Source: Dromaius novaehollandiae
Taxonomy: Eukaryota; Chordata; Aves; Casuariiformes; Dromaiidae
NCBI RefSeq assembly: GCF_036370855.1
Contig: NC_088130.1
Location: 68,796,941 to 68,860,940 of the forward strand
Direction of reading: 5' to 3'
Length of the DNA: 64,000 nt
Part shown: positions 25,528-37,685 of the stretch, piece after piece
Numbering within the stretch: the first letter of the stretch is position 1
Layout of the letters: every line of letters starts with the position of its first letter
The notes under the pieces: generated by a model
Seen by the model: only the letters and a program-made list of their open reading frames with translations
Databases searched by the model: none
Told to the model about the DNA's origin: nothing
Made by a program: the position numbers and the translations under genes

Positions 25528-28500
25528 TCAGAGTTAGAATGGTAATGCAGGTAAATGGCCATTCTTGGGGGAAAAAAACAAGCAATCCTTGCTTTGCACT
25601 TGGCTTCGGCTCTTTCTCACATTAAAGTATTCCCGGGAAATGCTTGCGAAGGGCTGCGTGCTCTGTCGGAGCAGCTCCTCTCAGAGGCGATAGCCGCCTT
25701 CCCCCAACCACAGCGCTTAGGGTCATTTCAGAACCGAACTTGCACATGTTCAAACAGCGCTTTCATGATCATCCATCAAGGCCGCTGTCCTCACCCTGTC
25801 TGCCAGCCACGCGCCGCAGCCATGCAAAGCCGGCCCTCCTAATTGGTACCTCCGGGAAGCTGCTCCCACTCTGAAGTATGCTCTGCTTTAATTAATTGGT
25901 AGAATAAGCTGTTAATAGGCAGACCTTGACAAACTCTCCTTTTTATTAGCCCTCTGCTTTCCACGCTTCTCCCATGTAATCTGGAGCGACGCTTTCTGGA
26001 CATCGGTGAAGGAGATGGTCCGGGTGCGTGTTTCCTGCAGGCTCAGTCCTGCAAAGGAGCAAGAACAGCAGGGCAAAAAGCTTAAATGCTGGTGCAAGTG
26101 CGTGAGCTGTTCCCGGGATAACGCCGCTGCTGGGAGCCAAGGCTCGTTCAAACTGCTGCAAGGGATCTGCACCAGCGGGCCACAAACTGCTGGTTTGAGG
26201 TCTCATTAATTAACCCGGTCGTGGGCTGGCCTCGGCAAGTGGGGGACGGCAGCGTCAAAGGAGAAACAGCTGCTTCTGGAAAGAAAAACATGGTGATTTC
26301 CCTTCTTACGGCTGGATTTCTCGGCTACGGATGTGGACGCTTGGAGAAACCCAGCCGGCAGCCGGCTGTGTCCACAGCCTTCCCTCCCTCGTCCGCTCCA
26401 GCAGCCTGGGAGACTCACGCTCCCGAAAGGCTGGTTTTACTTGGCGTAAAAAGTAATAGCAGGCTGCGGAAGACGGTAAAAGCGTAGGCGTGCGAAGAGC
26501 GATCGCTCTAGCAGTGAAACCCCCTGTACCGGGGAAGTTGTGACAAGTTGCTTCCCAGGGATTTACAAAGGTGGCTGCCTACGACATGAAAAAGGCTTCA
26601 TTTCCTTTTTTTCTTTGCTTTGGCAGTTTTAGGTCGGTTTAATAAGACAGAGCAGGAAAAAAAGGAAACCTTGAAAGAAGCTGATGCCAAATTGATGACA
26701 GTTTGGGAAATCAAAAGCTTTGCTGCTGAATATCTTTGCTCCTGATCTGAACGCAGGAGCAGGCTGAACTGCTTCACAGACGCCCCGCTCGGCCGCGTTA
26801 TCCAGCCCCGCATTCACTGCAGCTCCTCAGCGTCTCAGACCTTTCTTCCTCCATCTAGTTTTCCATCCTTCACAGAGGAGCTGGATGCACCATGCTGCCC
26901 TGGAGACCCCTCCCAGGGGGTTTCCTCACGGGGCCGAGGCTGGGAGGATGCAGCGGAGAATTAACACTGCTCCAGCTGCACATAAAGCTGCTGGGGAGAA
27001 AACCACTTACTCTAAAAGACGGACGGGATGCAGATCCTGGGCTGCCCCGTGTCAGAGCCAGACGGGACGTGGCTGCTTCCTTCCCTCGTCCCCACGCCTG
27101 AGAGCCGGGTTGCAGAGCCTGGAGCAGCCCATAGAGGACAACCTGCTTCTCCCCAGGCTGCTTTTCTCTCCTCTCCTCGGCAGAGGTCTGCGAGGCTGCA
27201 GGTCCTGCTCTGCACCAGGGCCTTGAGACCGCTTCGCCCAACATCGAGGAGCTGCATGAAGATTTCAGCATCCAGGTAGCCTTTCCCTCTCAAGTCTGGC
27301 ATTATTTCCACTGAGTCCCGAATATTAGCTGGAGCTGAGCCTATTCTTTCTGACACAAACAACTTGATGAGCACCGAATTTGTGCTGGAAACACGAAGCC
27401 AGATTCAGCCTGGATGGGCTGGGTCCAAGCACGAGGAGGGACGTAGCCGTCGGGTGGGACGAGCATGGGAGACGTGGGGGACAGCGGGTCTCCAGCTCGC
27501 CGGAGCACAGCTCTTGCTTGACTCGCAGGCTTTTGTAGGCACCTACGTGCCGGCATCCGACTCCTCCTTGGCTAGACCATGTTTATCTACAATAAACCGG
27601 AATCAAGCAAGGAAGAACCGAATCTAGGCTTTTTTGTTGCGTGTCGTCACGTGGAGCGTGGGAAATGCTCGTGCTCGGTTCCCTGGGACCAAAACCTGCC
27701 TGCTGGCCCCGGCCTCGTATTAGCAAAGCGGTAAAAATTTTCCGTGATCGCTAGGTTTGCTGCGGAGCCCTGCGAGCAGGCGCGGGGCCTCAGCAGGTGA
27801 ATCTGAGCCGGTTTGGCTGCTCTTTCTCTTCTTTTTCTTCATACGAACAAGTGTGTGAGCCTCTAAGAAATGCCCGTGCTAAGCACTGCGCCTCTTAGTA
27901 GTTGAAGGGGAAAAAAAGCATATGCATTATTAAATGGCATGTTTTTTTCCTCCCCCAGCCAAACCAGTGTGTGCTGCACTGCATCTAGAAATATAAACTG
28001 ACCTTTACAAAGGCAAACTTAGTTTGAATAGGAACCGCGGACATGGGGGAATAGTTCTGGCCTAAACGTTAATCAGTCGCTCCTTTTTTGGTAGTTTTGT
28101 ATGTCATTTTTTCTGCATGAAAGGTTAGGAAGTCAAAGAGGGTTTTAAAATATTTTATACCGCCCATTTCTTTTTCGGGCCTTTGTTTGGACAGCTCTTC
28201 ACTGAATAAATTCTCGTTTTTAGGAGCTGCTTGCAGCAAGTTAGCACCCGGATTTCTGGGTAACTGTGGGGCTGCTCAGCTTGGCTGAAACCCCGTGGTT
28301 TGGGTTTGCCAGCTCCATTTGGGCAGAGAAAGCGGCATTTTGGGCTAGCAGCAGGTGTATTTGCTATTTATGACTGCCTCTGAATTGCACAGAGCCAGTC
28401 CAGACACCGATGCCTCTAGCTTATATCAGCCTGGTGTAATAAACTGCTCAAACGCACGCCTACTCTTTGGCACTGCTCCTGCAAAAAATGAGCCCCAAAA

Positions 28501-29106
28501 TGGGCTTGGGATGGACCGGGGGGTCTGTCCTGCGATTCCCCTCCCTGCGAAAAGCCCGTCTCGGCAGGACGCCCGTGCCCCGAGAGCCGTGGGCTTGTCT
28601 GCGCCGCGGCGGACGCGAGCTCCTCGCCGAGGGCTGGGGTTTATTTACTGGGGATCAATTTATTTCCTTTTCAGCTTAAAATGCAAAAAGCATGTGAGTA
28701 ATAGCAACATAATTTGTAACCTGCTGATTAATAATACAGCTGACAGGATGAAATTGGGCCGCCTGCTAAAAGTGCTGAAGAAAGCTAAAATTTGGCGAAC
28801 AGCGTGTATGTTCGGGGTAGGCAGCCTGTAGCCTAGAGACAAGACGAGGGTGTCTAGGAAAGAAACACTTTTTTTCGCATACAAAATCTGATGTTAAATC
28901 CAAGGAGCCAGCTGGGTTTGCCCTACCCCCGGTACCACCTCCCATCCTTGGTGATGCTCAAGACTCGCCTGGGAGGTCGTTCCTGCTCCGGGAGGTTTTA
29001 ATAACTATTTCAGTGTTTCTAGCACTTGTCCCTATCTCTGTGTTTTTTTGCCCCTTGTGTTCCTGGGTATAAGCCCGATTTCGGTAGCTTGCTGCCCGTG
29101 GGTAGC

Positions 29107-29116
29107 GGGGGGGGGG
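29107..29116 (+). repeat. G10 run upstream of CpG island
   Basis: Ten G at the left shoulder of the CpG island. Confidence 0.9.
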
Positions 29117-29378
29117 ACATTCATTTTTACTCAAACAGGGGAACGGTCTGTTGTGGGGTACTGAACCCCCAAAACCGGCTCAGGCAGCTCCATCTCCTGC
29201 GTGCTTCCCCTGCAGCCGCAGTCACCGGGCCGTTTTCGAGTTGTCCCCGCTGCCTCCCCCGCACGGGACGAGGCGGCACCGGCTGCGCGGCCATCGCCTC
29301 CCCTCGCCTCAGGCGGCGCCGCGCCCCTCCCCCTCCCGCGGCAGGTGGCCCCCGCGCGGCGGCGGTTGAACGGCCGGT

Positions 29379-29392
29379 GCGTGACGTCACGC
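29379..29392. promoter_or_regulatory. Palindromic CRE (CREB/ATF site)
   Basis: GCGTGACGTCACGC is a perfect 14-bp palindrome containing the consensus cAMP-response element TGACGTCA. It sits about 50-60 bp upstream of the first ATG in the island, a typical position for a functional CRE near a TATA-less start site. Confidence 0.75.
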
Positions 29393-29395
29393 GGC

Positions 29396-29406
29396 GGGGG
29401 CGGGGC
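29396..29406 (+). promoter_or_regulatory. GC box (Sp1/KLF type)
   Basis: GGGGGCGGGGC lies directly after the CRE palindrome, within the CpG island. Confidence 0.65.
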
Positions 29407-29409
29407 GCG

Positions 29410-29475
29410 GTGCCGGTGCGGCGCGCGGTGCCGGGCCGGGCCATGGCAGAGCGGGCGGCGGCGGCGGCGGCTCCG
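29410..29475 (+). other. MAPK4: Probable MAPK4 first exon (5'UTR), 5' end estimated
   Basis: The right edge is set by the donor CTCCG then GTAAGTGCG at 29476. The left edge is a guess, because the start site cannot be read from sequence. Assignment to MAPK4 is inferred from strand, position and the lack of any other downstream gene in the window. Additional non-coding exons may lie between this exon and 63472. Confidence 0.5.
29443..29475 (+). CDS. Upstream open reading frame start (MAERAAAAAAP) in putative MAPK4 5'UTR
   Basis: The ATG has G at -3 and G at +4, a strong initiation context. Eleven codons encode Met-Ala-Glu-Arg, six Ala and Pro, with a (GCG)5 run; the last codon ends exactly at the splice donor, so the frame leaves the exon in phase 0. 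If this exon is spliced straight to the MAPK4 coding exon, the frame meets TGA at 63481-63483 whether the acceptor is at 63471 or 63480 (those two sites differ by 9 nt). The result would be an 11- or 14-codon uORF ending 35 nt before the MAPK4 ATG. It could instead be the true N-terminus of some other transcript. Confidence 0.35.
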
Positions 29476-29495
29476 GTAAGTGCGTGTGTGTCCTG

Positions 29496-29512
29496 CCCCC
29501 CCCCCCCCCCCC
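29496..29512 (+). repeat. Poly(C) tract, C17, 20 bp after the donor
   Basis: C17 on the plus strand begins 20 bp into the putative MAPK4 intron 1. The template strand is G17. Confidence 0.95.
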
Positions 29513-32171
29513 GCCTCCGGGTGCGGCCGCGCTTCCCCGGGGCCGGCGGGGGGCGAGCGGCCGTTGTCCGTTGGCGCTGGGCGGCCGTGCCGCTTCCCTG
29601 CCCCCTGCTTCGCAGCCGCCCCCCGCCTCGGCGCGGCGCTTCATCCGGCGCGGCGGCGCCTTCAGCCCCTTCTCGCCGTCTCCCTCCTGCCGCGGCCACG
29701 CGATGCTCTCCCGAGCTGCGCCCATCACCACCATCACCCTCACCATCATCGTTACCGGTTTGTCGCTCGTCGCGCTGGTGTTTTCCGAGGCGCCTCGGCG
29801 ACGGGGCCTCCCCCGCACGCCGGAGCCCCCTGCCCCGCTCCGGGAGCTGCTGCTGGGGCGTCCCGCCGCCGCTGCGGCCCGGGGAGCGTGGTGCCGCTCC
29901 GTGTCACCCTGCGGGCTGGAGCCGGCGTGTTGTCCTTCTCCTGGAGCTCACCGCGGCTCTTCTGGGGGGGAATCTCGTCGCTGCGGCGATGCCCGTTGGA
30001 GAGCGGGGGGAAAGGCGCTGGGTGCCCGCTGCCGTGCAGGACGCGTGGCCCGAAGGCCGTGGAGGTGTGCCTGCGTGTGGGGAGGTCGTCGGCTGGCACC
30101 TACCTCCTGCCTCTTCGCCACGCGCCAGCCGTGTCGCTCCGTGGCGTCAAAGCCCGTTTTCCTCAGGGCACCTCACCAGTGGCCAAAAACGTTGTGTTGT
30201 AGTTTGACCACATTTTTAGCTGTGTGAATACGTTCCCCGCAAGGAGCAAAGCGTGAACGACTGACCCACCACGAGGTTCGCCAACACCCCTCTGCCCCAT
30301 AGCCCTAGAGACACCTAGACTGCCCCAGCTACAGGTGGAAATGCCCAAGGTGGGGTTCAGGCAGGCGTTCCTGCCTTTAGGACCCGCATGGTGCTCGTTA
30401 TGGACTGCTTTGTGCTTTCTTCTCGTCGGGGTTGCTGCTGCCTCCTTGCACCGCTCTGTGAAGTGGCTGCTTCTGCAGCAGCGGTTCATGCATCAGGGGC
30501 TCCTCGGGTGCCTCGCCTGCGTCCGCGCCTCGTGATTTACCAGCTTCTCCTTGAGCATGAGGATTTTCTAGAGGGAAGTGATACAGTCCTGAGGGTGTTG
30601 TGAAATGGTGTGTTTGACAGACTTGAGAGAGTTTTATCTGGGGCTTTGGTGAGGTGGCTTTGCTGTGAGGGTGCTTGCTCTGCCCCTGCATGCTTTTTCC
30701 AATGCTGGTTAGAAACTGGACCTGCAGAAGAGCAGCTATGAGCCTGCTGAGGAGAAGTGCTGTTTCGGAAAAGGTCCCTAAAATTATAGAGAAGGAGTTA
30801 ATGCAGCAGTTTCCATCTCACGTAACCCTTTTCAGTGCTACTGCCACGGAAATTGGAGATAATTCCACTTCGACCATCCAGCGGGACTAGCAGCATGCTC
30901 AGCCTGGCTTGAAACAGCACCCGTGATGGTATTGCTGGTCCTGCCCCGGCACGTGTCCTGCTGGTGTTTCCCCAAACTCGCCCCCCGTCCTGGCTTGTCT
31001 CGTTCCTTCAAGCCATCCCTCCTGGTGCCAGCTGCAAGTCCCCTTCTCTGCTCCTGGGTGCCTCTGCCCTCTGGCATGTCACGCCGGAGCCGCTGGCTCC
31101 GTCCCTTCTCTAGCACAAATGGCCTGGTTAGCCTTGCAGGCTGCCTCGGACGTGGCTCGTCCGCGGTGGATGAGAGGCAGAGCTGCGGTGAGCTGCCCTG
31201 GAGGGTTACGGGGTTGACGTGACGGGGGGAACGGTGAGCGGTCGGCAACGGAGCTGCTCCGGGGTGATCCCTCGGCTGTGCCACCCGGGCTCCTGGGCAG
31301 CTTTGTAGCTGGGAATGCAGCTGAGCTTATCTTTTGTTTATTTATGTATTTATTCCTTCTTTTTTTCTAGTGGACTCTGGTGAAAGAAGAGACTTAGTTG
31401 GCAGTGGGCTCGTGGGGAGACGGACATAGCTGTAAGCTTGGTATGATAGCTCTGATTTTCTTGTAAGCGGTGTAATAACTGAAGAATAGTGTGGGTGGGC
31501 ACCTGGAGGCATGAATGACTTTTCTGGAGACTTCAATCTTTGTAATCATGTTTTTAAAACATGTGAGATACCTGCAGCTTTGGTTTATTGCCGGGGAAAC
31601 CAAATAAATAACCATTCCTTTCTCTCTGGTTTTACACCTACTTCTGGACGGACTCATGTAAATCTGTGGCAGAGCCAGAGTGCCTTCAGCACGGCTCGCT
31701 CTGCTCCCCAGCCCTCCTTCCTCGCTGTCGACATGTCTCACACATGCATGCTCACCTCCGTTGCTGCCGGATTGCTGGCTGTGGAAACTGTCCCATCAAA
31801 TTCCCATCCTTCTCACTCCTCCAGGGTCTTTGGAGCACCGTGCATATGCCTGGGGGTTACAAAATAGCAAGTACGGTGTTGGTGTGTGAATGCTCATCCT
31901 GGATCCCTGGGGAGACCCTGCAGGTGCCGATAGCCTGTCACCTCTACCCATGCGTCGGGGCTTGGTGGAAGGAACTGCCGGGGCAGGGGGGCTCCCAAGG
32001 CGTCAATTCTGGGGAGACTTTCGAGCTTTAGGAAGTTCTCGATGAATAGAAACTGAGGATTCGCATCTGAAAAAAATCTGCTAAGGCTTTAGAACAGTGC
32101 AAGGCAACTGTTCATGTAGCAACACACAACTTCACATTAACCTTTTTTTATGCTGCTTTTTTATAAGAATC

Positions 32172-32260
32172 TTTATATATAAATATATGTGTGTAGGTGT
32201 GTGTATGCATGTATTTATGTGCACATATATATATGCATTTATATACACACATGCACACAC
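32172..32260 (+). repeat. TA/TG/CA-rich alternating purine-pyrimidine tract
   Basis: Imperfect repeats of ATAT, GTGT, ATGCAT and ACACAC span about 90 bp. They form a decayed compound microsatellite with partial inverted symmetry (GTGTGTATGCAT on the left, ATGCACACAC on the right). Confidence 0.85.
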
Positions 32261-35200
32261 TCTTTTTTTACTGGTAGGACCGTTCACAGTTATCTTCATC
32301 CAACACAGTTAATGCCCAGGCAGAGACGATATTAGATGCTTTTTTTTGTACCTCAGCTTTGCAAGCAAGAATTTTCTTACCAAGGGGCTGTGGGCCAGCG
32401 CAGTCAGTTCAGGTGGGTGTCTGGAGGGGGCAACCTGCTTCTCTCTCCCTTCCTCTCTCTGAGGCAGTCTGTGTTTGTTCTCTGGTTTATTTATTTACTC
32501 TTAGCCTGAAATAGATCCTCTGGACCTGAGAGTATGCATTTTGCTCTGTTTGAGAAGACAGGTGGCAAACGTCCAGGCTTTAATGGCATCAAATGTACTT
32601 AATGTGAGATAAACATGCTGCGTTTAAGTCAGCACTTAGCTACCGCGCTGGTAGGCACGGCACCTCGGAAAGATTCATCTCTGACTGATGTAGCATGAAT
32701 CGCAGCTGCGGAAGGACTCGGAGATGAGGCGGCCGATGGGGAGAGGCAGCACCGCGTGCCCTGCAAAGTCAAGCCGCAGCTCTGTAATTGCGCTGCTGTG
32801 CCCGGGACGTTAGTATAGCTCCTGCACAAATGTCCCTCCGTGTCTCTTTAGAGCTTGTGTTATGCTCTCATTACTGCTGGAACTTGAACCCGCTGCAAGC
32901 CGGATCATTGGAGGTGATAGCAGAGGGATGGGTTGAGTTCTGTGATAAACAGATAAACATTTAATTGCTCTCAGTCTGGGGAGATGGTATCTCATTTCAA
33001 GGTTGAACTTACCTAGCTTCAACTTCCCGATGTGGGATATTGTTATGCTGTTTTCACAGAGGTGAATAGTCCGTCCCAATTTCTTGTATGCAGTGATTGA
33101 ATCACCTCCTAACCTGCTTCTCGGTAGCTTGAATCCTTTGTGTTGCTTTTAACCTCACGCTGAAAGGCTGCTGCTCCACCTGGTATGATTTTCGTGGCTG
33201 TCCGTGGAAGTACACCTGGTACGACTGCGTCATCCTCGCCGTCTGGATGCCAGTCTGGATAGCAGTGACCTTGGCAAAGCTGCGTCTTGAGGCAAAATTG
33301 CTTTTCTGCTTCCAGCCGCTGTTCTTCCCACCATGCATTCAAGAACCACGTTTTTGGTTCTAGTTTTGCTCCGATGGCATGTGCAGAAGAGAGTTTTATA
33401 ATCAAAATGTTATGTGTTTTGGAGGAATCTGGGTAAATGCTGTAACAAGGCGGTTGCCTGTGTCATGCAGCACTGTTGCCCTGTCTAAGAAAAACAAATC
33501 TTTTAAGCAGACCCAATGCCAGGAAACTCTGCTGACTGATTTAGATTGCACTTTTAGTCTTCAGTTCTTGCAGTTACTTGAAATTACTGTCCTGCTATTT
33601 TAGCTGGGATTGACCCCAAGGTTGTCTGCTGCTCCTGGACTTTGGCCTTTAACCCTTTTTGAAGTACTGGGACTATACTAAATTTTCCTATTCCTCACCC
33701 ATTGGTTTTAAAGTGCTCTACTTTAGCAGATGTTTGACAGATACTGAAATCTGTCACTAGAGGTTTTTAGGACAGGTTATACAAAAGCTGTTGGGAATGT
33801 CCTGCTTTTGGACAAAGGGATGCACTGGGTTAATTTTTAGACTGAGTTTCTGTCATCCTCTTCAGTAACTATTGTATCCCATCCTCGGCATCATATAGGC
33901 AGCACATAATATAGATCAGTAACTACTGAACATGCCATTGAACATTTTTACATTTTTTTTTAGTATCATCATTTCCAATGTTACTGATGGTTTCTAACAG
34001 TGAGGCTAACAGCTAGCTAACTCTCTATTCCTCGTATGTTTAAGAAGCGCCTTACTTCATAATTAATCCCAGTGGCCATTCAGATTTAATGGATTCCTTT
34101 AGAGGCCCTCATTAGTCATCCACACTGTTAAATTTCTCTTCAGTGCCTTTTCTTTCTCCTCCTCCTTTTCTGTCATTCAGAAAGATTGTCTTTTCATGGA
34201 TTTTCCACATCTCGTTTTCACCAGAATTGTTTTTGCCTAACGTCACCCTTACTACCTTTCTGGGCTTGTAACTTTGGGGGTCTTTGGTAGGTGTTTTAAG
34301 CAAGTCCTGTACTCTCGGTTACACTGACAGTTGTTTTCAGCTTTAAAAAACTTGCCCTTTTAAATTTAGAAATTGCTATCATTATTTTGGGCTCATTTCT
34401 TCTGTGACTAGTACAGAAATGGGAAGGATGTATAACAGAAGAGGACTTTCATTAGAAATGGCAGTTCATTTTGCCTGCCACAGCGGCTTCATCATTGTCA
34501 TGTAGATCTGCTGCTGCTTTGTATGCGATTGAGACTGAAACGTGAGGTCCTCCATGGCCCTCCTAAAATAGCTGGTCTTGGAAGTGCCAGTGTCTTTTCA
34601 TCCGAAAGATTTATCAGTGTGTTTATTGGTTTTGTTACTGATTATTCATTAATTGTTTGCATTGTGGTATTTTTATTTGCTTTTCTGGGTTTATGTATGT
34701 GATGAACCATGGCAAACTGCCATCCTCCGTATAGGAGTGTAGTTAAACATTGTAGAAGAGAATGAAATCCAACGTTTATGGCCTAAGAACACCCAGCAAA
34801 TAGTCTTCAAGTGTCTTTCCCACCGCTGGTGAAGAAATCACACACTTAAATTCTCAAAAAGAATTAAAACCGCATTAAGCGCTAAATCTCCTCTTGCTGC
34901 CCTGGCGTCTCCATATTCATCTAACCAATCTCTGCACCTTTCAAAACCCAGCAAGTGCGTTTGCCAGGCAGGTGCGATGCTAGCTGACACGGCCCAGGCG
35001 TTGCACGGGGAAGTCGCTCCGAGTTTTCCGTGATCTGCGCTAAGGCAAGGTTAAACGGTGATTTGCCCTGGGGGCTTCCCTTGCAAGGATTTACATGAGC
35101 CGATTTTAGTTCTGCTGAAAAGTGCCTGAATGACCTTGCTGGAGATCCTTGCCCGTAGGGCCAAGGCAGAAGCAGTAGCACCTTCCCCCCTCTCTCTACC

Positions 35201-37670
35201 AGCACCTTTCCCTGCCCCGCAGGCTGTAAGGGGATTTAGTGCTGCTTGTTCCTGCAGCACTTTGCATCAGAACTGAGGCTGTCTTTAAAAAGCAGCCGGC
35301 GTGGTTGTGCTTGGAACAACCAGCTCAGTTTCTATATTGTACAAAACAGTCATCTCTGTAGGAAGTGGGCCAGCCCACGTCGCTACAGCATCTGAGTGCT
35401 GTGTGACTCTTAACATACTTATCCCCAGGATGTTCCTGGGAGGAAGGGAAGGAGTGAGGAAACTCGAGAAAAGCTTCCCAAAGCATTCATGCGAGCATCC
35501 CCTGCCCAGTGGCAAGTGGTGTCCAGTTATGTGGTGGGGCGTATGTCCGGTAGGTCACGGGCAGGGATGCTCACATAGCGTCCCGCATCGCTGAGTGTGC
35601 AGCTGCTGGGCGGCTGCAGATGCTTTTGCCGAGAGGGTTGGGGAGAGCAGTCCTGCCGTGGGACGTGACATGACGTGACCTGCCCTGTGCCTCCCTGCCT
35701 TCTGGTCTTGTATCCTTAGTCTTGCATTTGGTCGTGTGCTCTTAGGGCCTTTGTCACAGGCTGTGACCTGTCTCAGCTAAAAAAAAATTAGCCTCCACTG
35801 CCCTAATGCCTTGTCTTACTCCCAGGCTAAGTGATAGGAAACTTTTCAAGTCCACGCGGTTTCCCTGTGAAACGGTTTGGCCATCTCTGGGCTTCCACAG
35901 TGTGCGTCAGGATCCCTCTGGGTCCAGAGAAGAGCAACCAGCCCTAAGGCAGTAACCATCGGTGCCCATCTGTGCCCGCTGCCCTGGCTCTGTTTGCAGA
36001 AGCCAGTTCTTGGTTACGCCTGACACTACGATGGTGTTAATTACAGGGTAACTGATGCACCTGCAGCAATTAGCTATGTGAGCTAAGAGAAAAAGGCTAA
36101 TCACATTCTGTGTTTCAGACCCCAAGCTGATTCCTTATGGAGGTGGAGGATTTATTTTCAGTGTATGTAACCTGGCTGAAGTGTGCAGCTTTGTTATTCA
36201 GGGCTTCTCAGCTGCCTCTGGAGGCCCAGGATGGAGCAAAGGCTGGAAGGAAGCAGCCGTTTCACCTATACTGGCACAACCTGAGCAGAGGTGGGAGCGG
36301 CGGATAGCGGGCAGAGGCCCAGCAGCGAAGCTCAGGTGTACAGAAGCCTATGGCAGCTCCTAGAAGGGGAGTGGGTTTGCATGTTGAAGCCTATCTGTGT
36401 TGTGACAGGAGCTGCTGCAATGGAAATCACACGGTGGGTTGCACCAGGTCCTCTCCCAGCAGTGATGCTGTTCGTGTTCCCAGGTCCTCCCTTTCACTTT
36501 TGTTGTCATGCTGTTTCCTCTAGAAGAGCCTTTGGATCTTTGGTATTTGGACACTCAGGCCCCCCCTCAAGCTCCCCTCCCCAAATCTCTTCCTCAAGGA
36601 AACTGCCAGTCTTCTAAAGACCCGGAGTCAGGTGTTCGTCAGCTAAAAGCCCCTCTCCTTCGTGTGTCTGCCCAGTGGACACTGTGGGACCTGCCAGCTC
36701 TTGCCTTGTGAGTGAGGAGTGAGCTTGTGTTTCTCCTTGAGCTGCAGGAGATGAAGTGTCAGTCGGCTGCTGGAGCAAGGCTGCCTTTTTCAGGTAGCAG
36801 TATTCTCGCTCCGCTGCGCTCTGTCTGTGCTAGTTTCTCAGGCGACAGCTCTCCTCTGATAACAAATAGCCTAATTCTGCCCTCGCTCACTGCGAGGGGT
36901 GTCACAGCTATGTTTCTGCTCGTAAGTGAAGCAGGGCCAGGGCACAGCCCAAGTGCTGGCAGGTGGTTGCCTGCACCATTGCGTTCATAGCAGGAGTTTT
37001 GCCTGGACCATCTAGCACCTTTTTGCATGAAGCCTGACCGCGGTCCAAGCCCAGGGACCGTTCCTGGGGAGCAGTTTGGAGGTGGTCACCCTGCTGTAGT
37101 GAATAAGAGAGTTCAGCTGGGCGGAGGTGGCTTGTGCTGAGGCAGCTGGTGTAGGTCACGGCCAAAAGAAGGTTCCTGACTCATCTATTTACTAGTCAGA
37201 TGTTGCCCATATGGCCTGTATCAGCCTGCTGAAAGGCCACATTTTGCAAAGCTCTGCCTGATTTTGCAGCAGTGCCCAGCACCTGCCTGGGTCTGCTCCC
37301 CTGTGAGCTGTGATTCTGCTCCAGCTCCTGGGAATGCTGTCCTCGCTTCCGCAGGGTTTAGAGACCAGCTTTCCCCCGACTGCACTTCAGTCGGGCATTT
37401 AAATTAAATCAGCCCATTAACGTTACAGTCTCCAGCCAGCAGCGATTGTGCACAGTAGCAGCAGCGGGTTATGTGACTCTCAACCGGAGAAGACGCTGGA
37501 GAGTAAAATCCTGGATCCATAGCAAGACCTCTGTTACGGTTAGCGGGGCCTGGCGTCTGCCCCGGACTGCCCACAGACTGGGGTCTGCGAAGGGCAAGCA
37601 CGGGCTGGCTCTGCGGGGGACGGGTTCAGGATAGTACCCTTCCCCATCTCTTTCTTCTGTGCCTCTGACG

Positions 37671-37685
37671 CTGCTGCTGCTGCTG
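37671..37685 (+). repeat. Short (CTG)5
   Basis: Five CTG/GCT units in intronic sequence; too short to call unstable. Confidence 0.85.

Larger units (their letters stand above)
14000..29199. other. SKA1-MAPK4 intergenic region
   Basis: About 15 kb between the SKA1 3' end and the putative MAPK4 promoter. The left part (to about 18.8 kb) is AT-rich; the right part has visibly more CpG. Contents I can support are an exon-like block (14898-14982), homopolymer tracts (17708, 18466, 24749, 25503, 29107), a pyrimidine triplet repeat (24173-24193) and a MIR-like SINE remnant (21800-21895). Many open frames of 60-170 codons are present on both strands, but they overlap each other and have W/C/P/R/S-rich shadow-like composition. 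I see no tRNA or rRNA gene. Confidence 0.7.
29200..30150 (+). promoter_or_regulatory. MAPK4: CpG island, probable MAPK4 promoter
   Basis: This is the only stretch in the window that is continuously GC-rich and dense in CpG, at about 1 kb. It holds a 14-bp palindrome with a full CRE core (TGACGTCA at 29382-29389), a GC box (GGGGGCGGGGC at 29396-29406), a CTCF-core-like CCGCGCGGCGGCGG near 29352, and no TATA box. An ATG in strong context follows at 29443, with an excellent donor at 29476. The next annotated coding gene downstream on the same strand is MAPK4, whose 5'UTR is split by a long intron in mammals. The simplest reading is that this is the MAPK4 promoter and first exon. A divergent or unrelated transcript could also start here. 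Confidence 0.75.

Noticed and set aside
29703-29810. Signal-anchor-like segment (MLSRAAPITTITLTIIVTGL)
   Set aside because: It comes from a CATCACCACCATCACC-type simple sequence within the presumed intron, inside a longer shadow frame. Hydrophobicity here follows from the repeat.
29026-30207. 393-codon plus-strand frame, and overlapping frames of 190-247 codons, across the CpG island
   Set aside because: Several frames on both strands are open together because stop codons are rare in this GC-rich DNA. The products are P/R/A/G-rich, run through the promoter and a strong splice donor, and have no domain.
33102-33405. Overlapping minus-strand frames of 78 and 98 codons
   Set aside because: Two frames are open together with no family. 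The sequence was also considered as a repeat, but no repeat consensus was recognised.
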